Origin: a bacterium
Lineage (GTDB): Bacteria > Armatimonadota > Chthonomonadetes > Chthonomonadales > Chthonomonadaceae
Length of the DNA: 48,200 bases
NCBI GenBank assembly: GCA_021805395.1
Contig: JAJZFJ010000120.1
Coordinates: 1-48,200 of the forward strand
Reading direction: 5' to 3'
Under the pieces are notes generated by a model. That model worked only from the letters and a program-made list of their open reading frames with translations. It searched no databases and was not told the DNA's origin. A program made the position numbers and the translations under genes. Position 1 is the stretch's first letter, and each line of letters opens with the position of its first letter. Shown here piece by piece: positions 1 through 7,818 of the stretch.

Positions 1-2
1 GG

Positions 3-1562
3 AGAATGGCTGATCCTGCCATTCCATGCCCTATCGTTTCCTATTTCGATACCAAAATAGAAGGGATGGCTGCATCAGAAGCCTATAATCAGAAACTGAT
101 GGCAGAGCACAAAAAATCTGATTACAACTATCCCATACCAGGTCTTCAGTTCGATCCAAAACATCCATTCACATTTCGTATTTTGCTAAGCAAGCCCTAT
201 CCCCAGCTCCGATTCCTCATGGCCATGCCGCTCACAGCACCCATTCCCGTGGAAGCAGTGAACAAATATGGGGCAGATCTGGCTAGGCATCCAGTCGGCT
301 GTGGGCAGTTTATCCTGAAGGAGTACACACCCAGAGGAAGGTATGTGCTCGTAAAAAACCCGAATCGGCCATACCTCACCTATCCCACCACTGGAATGCC
401 TGGTGACAGAAAGAAGGGTTTACTGGCAGATGCAGGCAAACAGCTTCCTCTTGTGGATGAAGTTCAGTTCACCATTATGCCAGAGGCAACCACTGTGTGG
501 AATGAGTTCCAGCAAGGCTATCTCGACATCACAGGCGTTGGGCAGAACAACTTTCAGCAGGCGATGCCTCATGTCAACATTCTTTCTCCTCAACTTAAAA
601 AGAGAGGAGTGAAGCTGGAAAAGACCGTTGGCATGGACATTAACTACTACATCTTCAATATGGATGATCCTCTTGTTGGTGGAACCAGTACACGAGCTAA
701 GCTGCTCCGACAGGCAATCTCGCTGGCAATTAATTCCAAAGAAGAGATTGATCTCGAAACACTGGGGCTTGGAATGCCCGCTCAGTGGCTTCTCCCACCT
801 GGCCTGTTTGGATACAATCCCAACTATAAAAATCCATATTGTGAATACAACCTGGCAAAAGCTAAACAGCTTCTTGCACAGGCAGGGTATGCAAATGGCA
901 TAGATCCATCCACAGGCAAACCACTGGTGATCTATTACGACAATGCTGCAGTAACCGCTCAGGGAAGACAGGCACTGGATATCACTGAACGTGAGATAGA
1001 TGCACTGGGCATCAATCTGGTTTCGAGATCATGGCGGGAGTCTGAGTTTCAGGACAGGATAAATGGGGGACAGTTTGAATTTACAAACTGGGGATGGGTT
1101 GCAGACTATCCTGATCCTGAGAACTTTGCGTTTCTGCTCTACAGCCGTAATAAGAGACCCGGGCCAAACGCTTCGAACTATGATAACCCGGCATATGATG
1201 CAGTGTTCAGAAAGATGAGGGCAATGCCTGATACGCCGGCAAGAGCAGCTCTCATCCAGCAGCTTTGTGATATCTCAGCATCGGACTGTCCGCTTGTCTA
1301 TCAGTCCCATTCTGAATCCTTTGGACTTGTTCAACCCTGGCTGTTAAACTTTATGCCTCACCCGATTGCGCTGGATGGCCCGGACTATCTTGCAGTGAAT
1401 GTTCAAATGCGAAACCGGCTGCGTTCAGAATGGAATCAGCCACAGGTTTTGCCTATAATCCTTACTTTTGTGTGCCTTATTGGAATAACAATTCCTGCTA
1501 TTGGTGTTGTGCGCCAAAGGGCAAACCGGCATCTTAGGCGGCATAATGGAGGGGGGAGCTAG
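3..1562 (+). CDS. ABC transporter solute-binding protein, family 5 (5'-truncated by window edge)
   Basis: Extracytoplasmic peptide (or nickel/oligosaccharide) binding component of an ABC importer. The frame is open to the first base of the window, so the start lies upstream. The first internal Met is at base 6. The family motif PVGCGQFILKEYTP (normally HPVGTGPF) lies only about 95 residues in, where about 200 is usual, so the signal peptide and first lobe are missing. Further family features are DEVQFTIMPEATTVWNEFQQ, a domain II segment with LGLGMPAQWLLPPG, and NWGWVADYPDPENF. The last 40 residues are unusual: a hydrophobic stretch (LPIILTFVCLIGITIPAIGV) followed by a basic tail, which looks like a C-terminal membrane anchor. 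The stop directly abuts the permease ATG at 1563, and the permease ribosome binding site (GGGGAG) lies in the last codons. The family is certain, the substrate unknown. Confidence 0.93.
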   Translation, partial: RMADPAIPCPIVSYFDTKIEGMAASEAYNQKLMAEHKKSDYNYPIPGLQFDPKHPFTFRILLSKPYPQLRFLMAMPLTAPIPVEAVNKYGADLARHPVGCGQFILKEYTPRGRYVLVKNPNRPYLTYPTTGMPGDRKKGLLADAGKQLPLVDEVQFTIMPEATTVWNEFQQGYLDITGVGQNNFQQAMPHVNILSPQLKKRGVKLEKTVGMDINYYIFNMDDPLVGGTSTRAKLLRQAISLAINSKEEIDLETLGLGMPAQWLLPPGLFGYNPNYKNPYCEYNLAKAKQLLAQAGYANGIDPSTGKPLVIYYDNAAVTAQGRQALDITEREIDALGINLVSRSWRESEFQDRINGGQFEFTNWGWVADYPDPENFAFLLYSRNKRPGPNASNYDNPAYDAVFRKMRAMPDTPARAALIQQLCDISASDCPLVYQSHSESFGLVQPWLLNFMPHPIALDGPDYLAVNVQMRNRLRSEWNQPQVLPIILTFVCLIGITIPAIGVVRQRANRHLRRHNGGGS

Positions 1563-2507
1563 ATGATAGGTTATATAATACGAAGAGTTCTGTATGCTAT
1601 CCCTATTTTAATTGGAGTCTGTTTCATAACTTTCTTTCTATTTTATATGACAATTTCCCCGCAGGATTTAGCTAGAAGAAACCTTTCTGCAAAGAACCCC
1701 ACACAACAGCAGATTAAGGCATGGGAAATACAGCACGGATATAACAAGCCAAAGTGGCAGCAGTTTGTGGATACCACAAAAGGACTGTTTTTGTTCGATT
1801 TTGGCAGATCGGATTCAGTTGGCGGCGGAAAGATAATTACTCGCTTGAAACAAAGCTGGCTGCCCTCTTTCGAGATTGCTTCACTGAGCTTTATCGCTTC
1901 TCTAATCATAAATTTAACTGCAGCTCTCATCATAGCCTATTTCAGAGGGACCTACCTTGACACGTTCGCAACTTCCCTTTGTGTAGTTATGATGTCTATC
2001 ACTTATCTGCTCTACATTATAGCGGGTCAGTTTGTTCTGGGAAGATTAATGCGTATCTCACCCATTGCAGGCTATCTGCCAGGATGGGAAAGCCTGAGGT
2101 TTGTGCTGCTGCCAGTAATTGTAGCTGTAATTTCTGGCTTTGCATCAGATACACGCCTGTATAGAACATTCATCCTAGATGAAATAAACCAGGATTATGT
2201 AAGGACAGCCAGAGCAAAAGGTGTTTCAGAGAGCCTGGTTCTTTTCCGGCATGTTCTCAAAAATGCAGCAGTGCCTGTCATCACAAACACAGTGTCTGCC
2301 ATTCCTGCTCTATTTCTCGGATCAATTTTGCTTGAGAATTTTTTCAACATTCCAGGGTTAGGAAACTATTTGGTGGATGCCATTAACAATCAGGATTTTG
2401 CGGTCGTTAGAGCAAATGTATTTATAGGAGCAATCATAACAATTGTGGGCTATATGATGACAGATATAGGGTATGCGCTGGTTGATCCGCGCGTAAGACT
2501 GGAGTAG
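1563..2507 (+). CDS. ABC transporter permease, DppB/OppB type
   Basis: First inner-membrane permease of the peptide-type importer. The N-terminus MIGYIIRRVLYAIPILIGVC is typical of DppB/OppB: basic residues, then TM1. The large periplasmic loop (residues about 35-100) and five further hydrophobic segments follow. The cytoplasmic EAA loop that docks on the ATPase is visible as EINQDYVRTARAKGVSESLV, followed by FRHVLKNAAVPVIT. The C-terminus VDPRVRLE matches the usual YALVDPRIRL ending. At 314 aa it is the normal family length. It starts at the base after the binding-protein stop, with a strong purine-rich site just upstream, and lies 6 bp before the next permease. This implies one transcript and coupled translation. 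Confidence 0.95.
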   Translation: MIGYIIRRVLYAIPILIGVCFITFFLFYMTISPQDLARRNLSAKNPTQQQIKAWEIQHGYNKPKWQQFVDTTKGLFLFDFGRSDSVGGGKIITRLKQSWLPSFEIASLSFIASLIINLTAALIIAYFRGTYLDTFATSLCVVMMSITYLLYIIAGQFVLGRLMRISPIAGYLPGWESLRFVLLPVIVAVISGFASDTRLYRTFILDEINQDYVRTARAKGVSESLVLFRHVLKNAAVPVITNTVSAIPALFLGSILLENFFNIPGLGNYLVDAINNQDFAVVRANVFIGAIITIVGYMMTDIGYALVDPRVRLE

Positions 2508-2513
2508 CTTAGG

Positions 2514-3542
2514 ATGTATGCACTCAAGTCTATATTATGTTTTAGCAATCTGCTACCTTTCGTTGTCATCGCACTACTTGGCTTCATCTACGTACGCTCC
2601 AAAAAACAGCCTCTGTGGGCTGAAGCTTACCGCCGGCTTTCTAAAAATCGCCTGGCAAAACTAACGCTCGCTGTTCTTGCAATATATGCTTTAATCGCTT
2701 TCACTGAGAGTATCTCCTGGCAGAACTCTCGTATTACTCCACAACAATCCATTATGGACCGAGTTTTCACGCTTGCTCACGTTCAGCGAGAACGCACCTA
2801 TTCCCAGCCCTTTGCGCACTACACCACAGGTGAACCACATCCTCACAAGTTAAAAGGATGGCATATCCTGGGAACAGATGGCGCAGGTTTTGATGTGCTG
2901 CTGGAGACACTGAGAGGATGCCATACCGCAATGCTCATTGGCGGGCTTACTACCGCAATTGTAACGCCACTTGCACTTCTGTTTGGCATTTCTGCAGGTT
3001 ATTATGGAAAGGGCGTAGATGATGTGATACAGTATATTTTCACTGTAGTAGCATCCGTTCCCTCAATACTTCTCCAGATTTCACTCCTGCTTGTATTAGG
3101 GCAGGGAGTAGTGAATATCTGCCTGGCGCTTGGTTTAACGGGCTGGGTGGGACTCTGTCGCCTTGTTCGCGGTGAAACCCTTAAACATAGAGACCGTGAA
3201 TATGTGAGGGCAGCGAAGGCTCTGGGGGTTTCCAACATGAGGATTATGACCAGACATATCCTTCCTAATCTGTTGCCTATTGTAATTATCTCCTCAACAC
3301 TTGCCTTCAGTGGATATGTACTATCGGAAACCATTCTATCCTATCTCGGAATTGGAGTTCCTGCAGGTGTAGGGAGCTGGGGAAATATGATTGATGCCGC
3401 AAGGCTGGAACTGTCTCGTTCACCAATAATTTGGTGGAACCTCACATCTGCATCGGCTGCTCTGTTTATCCTGGTGCTGGCGTTGAATATCTTTGGGGAT
3501 GCTCTGAGAGATGCAATTGACCCACGACTGAGGAGTAACTGA
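2514..3542 (+). CDS. ABC transporter permease, DppC/OppC type, with extra N-terminal membrane segment
   Basis: Second permease subunit. The standard DppC start (basic stretch YRRLSKNRLAKLTLAVLAIY, then TM1) begins only at about residue 40. It is preceded by an additional hydrophobic segment (residues about 7-28, SNLLPFVVIALLGFIYV), so this protein probably has one more membrane span than usual. Hallmarks are WHILGTDGAGFDVLLETLRG (family: HPLGTDxxGRDVLSRLLYG) and the EAA loop REYVRAAKALGVSNMRIMTR, then HILPNLLPIVI. It ends DPRLRSN. The start ATG has GGAG 9 bp upstream. The stop TGA is 1 bp before the next ATG. It should pair with the permease upstream and the two ATPases downstream. Confidence 0.94.
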   Translation: MYALKSILCFSNLLPFVVIALLGFIYVRSKKQPLWAEAYRRLSKNRLAKLTLAVLAIYALIAFTESISWQNSRITPQQSIMDRVFTLAHVQRERTYSQPFAHYTTGEPHPHKLKGWHILGTDGAGFDVLLETLRGCHTAMLIGGLTTAIVTPLALLFGISAGYYGKGVDDVIQYIFTVVASVPSILLQISLLLVLGQGVVNICLALGLTGWVGLCRLVRGETLKHRDREYVRAAKALGVSNMRIMTRHILPNLLPIVIISSTLAFSGYVLSETILSYLGIGVPAGVGSWGNMIDAARLELSRSPIIWWNLTSASAALFILVLALNIFGDALRDAIDPRLRSN

Positions 3543-3543
3543 T

Positions 3544-4557
3544 ATGCCCACTCCACTTTTAGAAGTTCAGGAGCTACGCACATGGTTTTCAACCTCCTCG
3601 GGAATAGCCAAAGCAGTAGATGGTGTAAGCTTTAATTTGAATGCCGGTGAAACTTTAGCGATTGTAGGTGAAAGTGGCTCGGGAAAATCGATCACTGCAC
3701 TCTCTCTCATGCAGCTTGTTCCAGAGCCAGCGGGTTATATAGAGAGCGGCAGGATCCTTTATGGTGGTAAAGACCTGCTTGATCTAACATGGGAGCAGAT
3801 GCGCAGTTTACGCGGCAAAGATCTGGCTATGATCTTTCAGGAACCCATGACCAGCCTTAATCCCGTGATGACTGTTGGATGGCAGATTAGAGAAGCTATG
3901 GAAGTTCATGGCAAGTATCGGGGAGATGAAGCGCGGCAGCGAACTCTCAGCCTGCTTGATAAGGTGGGTATTCGTGACCCAAAACAGATTGTTAAACAGT
4001 ATCCGTATGAGCTTTCAGGAGGCATGAGGCAGCGTGTGATGATTGCGATGGCTCTTAGCAACGACCCTAAAATACTCCTTGCCGATGAACCAACAACCGC
4101 ACTTGATGTAACCGTGCAGGCACAGATCCTTGATCTTCTTGCAAATCTCCAAAAGCAGTTGGGAATGACCATGCTGCTGATAACGCATGACCTGGGAATC
4201 GTATCCCGAGTTGCACACAGGGTTGCCGTAATGTACGGTGGTCAAATTGTGGAACAGGCCGAAACAAAACAGCTTCTTTCTAATCCGCAGCATCCCTACA
4301 CACAGGGACTAATAGCCAGCCTGCCAACACGTGCGCGTCGAGGGGAAGATCTGTACACCATGGAGGGAGTGGTACCAGCTCCAACAGCATGGCCGGTTGG
4401 TTGCAGATTTGCTGCCAGATGCCCGCGAAAGTGGGAGCTGTGTGAAAGAGTGATACCGGATGTCTATACAGCCGAAGATGGCAGGCCAGTCCGATGCCAT
4501 CTCTATTCGCCCACCGAGTTAGATAAGACTAAAAGTCCAGCAGAGGTGGCATCGTGA
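3544..4557 (+). CDS. ABC transporter ATP-binding protein, DppD/OppD type
   Basis: Cytoplasmic ATPase subunit energising the importer. In order: Walker A GESGSGKS (about residue 42), Q-loop FQEPMTSLNP, signature LSGGMRQR, Walker B ILLADEPTTALD with D-loop, and H-loop LLITHDLG. A C-terminal oligopeptide/dipeptide domain carries the family Cys pattern CRFAARCPRKWELC, followed by CHLY. At 337 aa it is normal for DppD. The ATG has GAGGAG 8 bp upstream. Its stop overlaps the next gene by the GTGA tetranucleotide at 4554-4557, a classic coupling arrangement. All catalytic motifs are intact. Confidence 0.96.
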   Translation: MPTPLLEVQELRTWFSTSSGIAKAVDGVSFNLNAGETLAIVGESGSGKSITALSLMQLVPEPAGYIESGRILYGGKDLLDLTWEQMRSLRGKDLAMIFQEPMTSLNPVMTVGWQIREAMEVHGKYRGDEARQRTLSLLDKVGIRDPKQIVKQYPYELSGGMRQRVMIAMALSNDPKILLADEPTTALDVTVQAQILDLLANLQKQLGMTMLLITHDLGIVSRVAHRVAVMYGGQIVEQAETKQLLSNPQHPYTQGLIASLPTRARRGEDLYTMEGVVPAPTAWPVGCRFAARCPRKWELCERVIPDVYTAEDGRPVRCHLYSPTELDKTKSPAEVAS

Positions 4558-5363
4558 CACAAACAGCTCCAGGTGAAGCTCTGGTTGTTGCCAGAAATCT
4601 GGTAAAACGGTTTCCTGTGAGAACTGGATTGCTTGGGAAACGCGAGTATAAAACTGCTGTAAACGATGTAAGCTTTGAAGTCCCATCGGGAAAGACAGTG
4701 GCAATTGTAGGCGAGAGTGGTTCGGGTAAAACGACTGTTGCACTCATGGTGCTCGATCTCTTAAGTCCAACGCATGGTCACATTCTCTACGATGGAGAGC
4801 GTTATGCTGTACGAACTGGCAAAGAGAGACTGGCTTTAAGAAGGAAGATCCAGGTTGTGTTTCAGGATCCCTATTCTTCGCTCAATGGACGAATGAATGT
4901 GCGAGAAGCTCTCACCGAGGGTATGGTTATCCACAACATAGGCAATACAGCTAAAGAGCGTGAGGAGATGGCGGTTGAGCTTCTGAAGCAGGTCTCATTA
5001 AGGGCAGATGCACTGGATAAATATCCTCATGAGTTTTCTGGCGGACAGCGACAGCGTATAGCAATTGCCAGGGCACTATCTGTGCAGCCCAGTTTTATTG
5101 TGCTGGATGAACCGACAAGTGCGCTGGATGTATCGGTTCAGAGTCAGGTACTGAACCTGCTGCAGCGTTTACAGAGAGAGATGGGACTGACCTACCTTTT
5201 CATCTCTCATAACCTTGAAGTTGTAAGCTATATGTCGGATTATATCTGTGTGATGGAAAACGGAATGATCATTGAGCGCGGCACGGTTGAGGAGATCTTC
5301 GACACTCCTAAGATGGAATATACAAAGCGATTACTGGCAGCTATCCCAAGAGTGGAAGTTTAG
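4554..5363 (+). CDS. ABC transporter ATP-binding protein, DppF/OppF type
   Basis: Second ATPase of the importer, expected to heterodimerise with the upstream subunit. Starts at GTG (4554), overlapping the preceding stop by 4 bp, with AGGTGG just upstream. Walker A GESGSGKTT (about residue 50), Q-loop FQDPYSSLNGRM, signature FSGGQRQR, Walker B FIVLDEPTSALD and H-loop LFISHNLE are all present. At 269 aa it ends soon after the ATPase core (EYTKRLLAAIPRVEV). It lacks the Cys-rich C-terminal extension seen in the partner, a common feature of shorter DppF proteins. It is the last gene of the operon in view. No convincing intrinsic terminator follows it. Confidence 0.95.
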   Translation: MTQTAPGEALVVARNLVKRFPVRTGLLGKREYKTAVNDVSFEVPSGKTVAIVGESGSGKTTVALMVLDLLSPTHGHILYDGERYAVRTGKERLALRRKIQVVFQDPYSSLNGRMNVREALTEGMVIHNIGNTAKEREEMAVELLKQVSLRADALDKYPHEFSGGQRQRIAIARALSVQPSFIVLDEPTSALDVSVQSQVLNLLQRLQREMGLTYLFISHNLEVVSYMSDYICVMENGMIIERGTVEEIFDTPKMEYTKRLLAAIPRVEV

Positions 5364-5470
5364 CGTACTTGTATTGCACATTTCCCGTTTCTAACTACTT
5401 CTGACGTTTGGTACCAGACAGAATACAGATGTACTCCACTCAGTTCCGATGAGCAGGGATGAGACTGACT

Positions 5471-5486
5471 GTTATAATTCTATAAC
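5471..5486. promoter_or_regulatory. Small palindrome with -10-like core upstream of ribonuclease H
   Basis: GTTATAATTCTATAAC is an inverted repeat with 6-bp arms and contains TATAAT. It sits in the 251-bp gap between the importer operon and rnhA. The hexamer about 17 bp upstream (TGAGCA) is a poor -35. It could be a promoter or operator, or chance in AT-rich DNA. The rest of 5364-5614 holds nothing I recognise. Confidence 0.25.
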
Positions 5487-5614
5487 ACACTCCTACGGCT
5501 CAATACTTTTCATGCCATCATAACTCGTCGATAAAGTAGATTTAAGCAAACTTAATACGTATATATTACACTTTGGGAGCATAAATTATTCTCCCATTGA
5601 AGCAAGGCGGCATC

Positions 5615-6133
5615 TTGGCAGAACAGAGTTCTGATCTGAAAAAAGTGGTCATCTACACAGATGGAGCATGTACTGGGAACCCTGGTCCCGGAGGCTATGG
5701 AACAGTACTGCTGTATGGTGAGAAGCGACGTGAGTTATCGGCAGGATACAGAAGAACCACCAATAACCGTATGGAGATAATGGCTGTGATAGCGGGGCTG
5801 GAAGTTCTGCGATACCCCTGTGATGTCACCATCTATACCGATTCCCAGTATGTCTCCAACAGCATTACGCAGGGCTGGGCAGTACGCTGGCGTGCAAATG
5901 GATGGATGCGAAACAAGAAGGAAAAAGCAATTAACATCGATCTGTGGATACGCCTGCTTGATCTATGTGCCATCCACAAAATCCAGGTTGTGTGGGTGAA
6001 AGGGCATGCCGGCAACCCCGAAAACGAACGCTGCGACCAGCTATCCGTCCAAGCTGCAAAAAGCAAAGACCTTCTCGTGGATGAAGGATACGAAAACGCG
6101 ACTACCGATAATTCTGAGAAGATTCTTTTCTGA
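5615..6133 (+). CDS. rnhA: Ribonuclease HI
   Basis: Endonuclease that cuts the RNA strand of RNA-DNA hybrids (primer removal, R-loop clearance), with two-metal catalysis. Numbering from the TTG at 5615 (172 aa), all active-site residues are visible: D16 in IYTDGAC, E54 in NNRMEIMA, D76 in IYTDSQYV, H131 in VKGHAGNPENERCD and D141 at the end of that motif. The basic handle region WRANGWMRNKKEKA is present, so this is the long bacterial HI form. Start choice: the TTG at 5615 has AAGG 7 bp upstream. An in-frame TTG at 5597 has its nearest purine run (GGGAG) 17 bp away. No ATG is available before the catalytic core. It appears monocistronic. The following gene-poor island begins right after its stop. 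Confidence 0.95.
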   Translation: MAEQSSDLKKVVIYTDGACTGNPGPGGYGTVLLYGEKRRELSAGYRRTTNNRMEIMAVIAGLEVLRYPCDVTIYTDSQYVSNSITQGWAVRWRANGWMRNKKEKAINIDLWIRLLDLCAIHKIQVVWVKGHAGNPENERCDQLSVQAAKSKDLLVDEGYENATTDNSEKILF

Positions 6134-6383
6134 AGAACCAGTGCACATAACCATTTTAAGCTATTACTGATTTGTCTTGACATGCTATACTGCCCCTGAC
6201 TGTACCCTCCAGCCACGTTTACGCTACTGACTGGTGAAACAGAGGGGACAAAACTGCCTCATTACTTTTGAAAATATAAATTGCCTTGTCTTGCTCGCAT
6301 AGTGTAAACCCATATTCGACTAGACACGTCCACCTGCTTGGACGAAATCCCGATACATAAAAACCGTACGGTGGATTTGTAAT

Positions 6384-6448
6384 GGGTAACGTTACCACTA
6401 TGTGGGAAATCGCTGTTGCAAAGCAGTTCGCACTCTTACCCTCCCTTA
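6384..6448 (+). repeat. Dispersed repeat A, copy 1
   Basis: Begins with the perfect 12-bp palindrome GGTAACGTTACC (6385-6396), then CACTATGTGGGAAATCGCTG, TTGCAAAGCAGTTCGCACTC and TTACCCTCCCTTA. The same order of blocks recurs at 6711, 8742 (second half only) and 9240. Confidence 0.8.
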
Positions 6449-6497
6449 ATGAGCGCTAGCGAATGGCGAGGGGAGGGTCGTGTCGCACTCGCGGGGA

Positions 6498-6531
6498 GAG
6501 GTTAAAAGCTGGCGAAACCACAAACTATTCA
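6498..6531 (+). repeat. Dispersed repeat C, copy 1
   Basis: A 34-bp block (GAGGTTAAAAGCTGGCG, then AAACCACAAACTATTCA) that recurs at 9331-9364 with a single visible mismatch (AAACC versus ATACC). Confidence 0.8.
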
Positions 6532-6618
6532 CAACTCACACATACATTCCAGTTCGCACTCCTCCCCATCCCTTAGCAAGCGCAGATCGCGGCAATGGGA
6601 GGGGCTGGGGAGACGTGT

Positions 6619-6655
6619 CGAAGGCAGTGAAGCCATGATTGCGGCAATGCCTAAA
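6619..6655 (+). repeat. Dispersed repeat B, copy 1
   Basis: CGAAGGCAG, a variable middle, then TTGCGGCAATGCCTAAA. It recurs at 9179-9215. In both places a block GGGCTN(5-10)TCCCTGCTNTGGG leads directly into a copy of repeat A. Confidence 0.75.
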
Positions 6656-6710
6656 GACATTGCCTGCGGATCCCAAGCCCTCTAAAGGGGGCTCTTTGTT
6701 CCCTGCTTTG

Positions 6711-6758
6711 GGATAACGTTACCACTATGTGGGAAATCACTGTTGCTAAGCAGTTCGA
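6711..6758 (+). repeat. Dispersed repeat A, copy 2
   Basis: GGATAACGTTACCACTATGT, then GGGAAATCACTGTTGCTAAG and CAGTTCGA. It is nearly identical to copy 1 up to CAGTTCG, where it changes into repeat D. This is the left boundary region of the three-gene cassette. Confidence 0.8.
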
Positions 6759-6770
6759 ATCCGTCACCCG

Positions 6771-6840
6771 CGCAGACGGGGTGATTGGGTAAAGGCAGGT
6801 TTCAACCCATCCGGCACAGCTGTCAGAAGGTGATGATAAT
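6771..6840 (+). repeat. Repeat D, left copy flanking the three-gene cassette
   Basis: CGCAGACGGGGTGATTGGGT followed by AAAGGCAGGTTTCA matches 8674-8708 at about 31 of 35 aligned positions with one gap (counted by eye). Weaker similarity (GCACAGC, then GATG-TAAT) continues to 6840 and 8744. The two copies are in direct orientation about 1.9 kb apart. Confidence 0.7.
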
Positions 6841-6978
6841 ACCTCTCAACCGTCAGTCATACCCCACCCCAGGCAGCGTAGCGAATGACACGATCACACT
6901 GCACCAGCGCCAGTGGAATCTAACAACTCCAGCGATTAATCTTTCCTTATGCACTCATCTTAGATCGAGTGGAAGAAT

Positions 6979-7368
6979 TTACCAATTTGCAATAAGAGCG
7001 AGGCTCTCTTTCAACTTTCTAAAACGACTATCGTTATCGAAATCCGGATGGCTTATGATGAGGGCATGTGCAATATTGTTATCAATTGGGTCTGCGATCA
7101 CATCGATTGTATAGATAGCTTCTGGGCTTTTTATTACGCGTATCAAACGTACATCAGAGGTTATTAAACTGAGTACCCCATCGTCTGAACGTAACTGTGT
7201 ACGACTTGCATCATTATCCTGTAGACATCCTCTATTCACTGAAATCTTTCTGGTTCTATCTGAAAACACGGATGAGCTAACCCGAATAGTACCATCAATT
7301 ATCTTGTAGTTTTGGGGATTATTAATCACGCTTCTATAAAGGATTTCTTCATCAGCAATTGATTCCAT
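6979..7368 (-). CDS. Uncharacterised protein, third gene of repeat-flanked cassette
   Basis: 129 aa, soluble, with no signal peptide or membrane span. The pattern DEEILYRSV, then IRVSSSVFSDRTRKISVNRG, then IDVIADPIDNNIAHALIISH and a charged C-terminus (RFRKLKESLAL) resembles a loose family I remember. In that family an LYRR opening is followed by RPSSAAFKDxxLSVD and a closing DPxPENPAHALVxG, often in small accessory operons. This is recognition of a pattern, not of a function. The ATG abuts the stop of the upstream gene (TAAATG), so translation is probably coupled. No ribosome binding site of its own is visible. It is the last gene of the minus-strand cassette. No terminator is seen beyond it. 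Confidence 0.8.
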   Translation of the reverse strand: MESIADEEILYRSVINNPQNYKIIDGTIRVSSSVFSDRTRKISVNRGCLQDNDASRTQLRSDDGVLSLITSDVRLIRVIKSPEAIYTIDVIADPIDNNIAHALIISHPDFDNDSRFRKLKESLALIANW

Positions 7369-7818
7369 TTATCTATCGGACTGCAACCATTTCCATAAAG
7401 TTATGAAGTCGTCAGACGTTTCCAGTGTGATATCTTCCATCTGGTTATCTATATCTTTACCCCAAACTTTTAGTGCCTCTATAGGTAGTCTGTCTCCAAT
7501 GTAAAGGGTTATTTTCCTCGTATGTTTCCACCACTCTAGCACCACATTGCCATTTTCATCAGCAGTTATATTGGGAGTAATCCAACGATATCCGTTCTCT
7601 CTCATTCGTTGCATAAATATAAATAAGGCATTCCCTGCCGCTTCTAACGCCCCAGGCTTGGGCGCATCCATATTCCCGTTCCAACCTACAGACAGATTCT
7701 GTAATTGTGATAAAGCATTCCATGTACGCTGCCTTTCAGCTCTATCAAATTCTGAATCGTATGCCGGCCTTGCCGAAGTGTAGGAAGCATTAGGCATTGT
7801 TTTAGTGAGAGTTGTCAA
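7369..7818 (-). CDS. Uncharacterised protein, second gene of repeat-flanked cassette
   Basis: 149 aa from a TTG start at 7818 (AGAGG 7 bp upstream). The in-frame ATG at 7797 has no ribosome binding site. The TTG overlaps the TGA of the upstream gene (TTGA, 4 bp), indicating translational coupling. Visible pattern: LSQLQNLSVGWNGNMDAPKP, then GALEAAGNALFIFMQRMREN, then WITPNITADENGNVVLEWWK and a short strand segment KITLYIGD. A family of small proteins with GWDGxGAxPP, ALxxAxxFL, then PxVxPxxDGGVxLEW looks the same. Members are common in accessory regions and have no assigned function. The composition is more A/T-rich than the neighbouring repeat DNA. Confidence 0.82.
   Translation of the reverse strand: MTTLTKTMPNASYTSARPAYDSEFDRAERQRTWNALSQLQNLSVGWNGNMDAPKPGALEAAGNALFIFMQRMRENGYRWITPNITADENGNVVLEWWKHTRKITLYIGDRLPIEALKVWGKDIDNQMEDITLETSDDFITLWKWLQSDR

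Larger units (their letters stand above)
6134..6978. other. Gene-free, repeat-rich stretch (left side of accessory island)
   Basis: No credible coding region is seen on either strand over about 840 bases. The stretch is filled with short dispersed repeats listed separately (families A, B, C, D) and with G/C-rich hairpin-like segments. One runs from CCCTCCC at about 6439 to GGGAGGG at about 6471-6477. Another similar one covers about 6559-6611 (CTCCCCATCCC versus GGGAGGGGCTGGGGAG). The composition is unlike the flanking genes. It looks like decayed or miniature mobile DNA. Confidence 0.6.

Noticed and set aside
5409-5422. GTTTGGTACCAGAC as terminator of the importer operon
   Set aside because: Only a short palindromic core (TGGTACCA), with no T-tract.
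6178-6210. TTGACA as possible -35 box
   Set aside because: No -10-like hexamer at 16-18 bp and no gene downstream on that strand.
6785-7114. 109-codon frame on the plus strand
   Set aside because: Starts in repeat D and overlaps the 129-aa minus-strand gene. Low-complexity, no motif.
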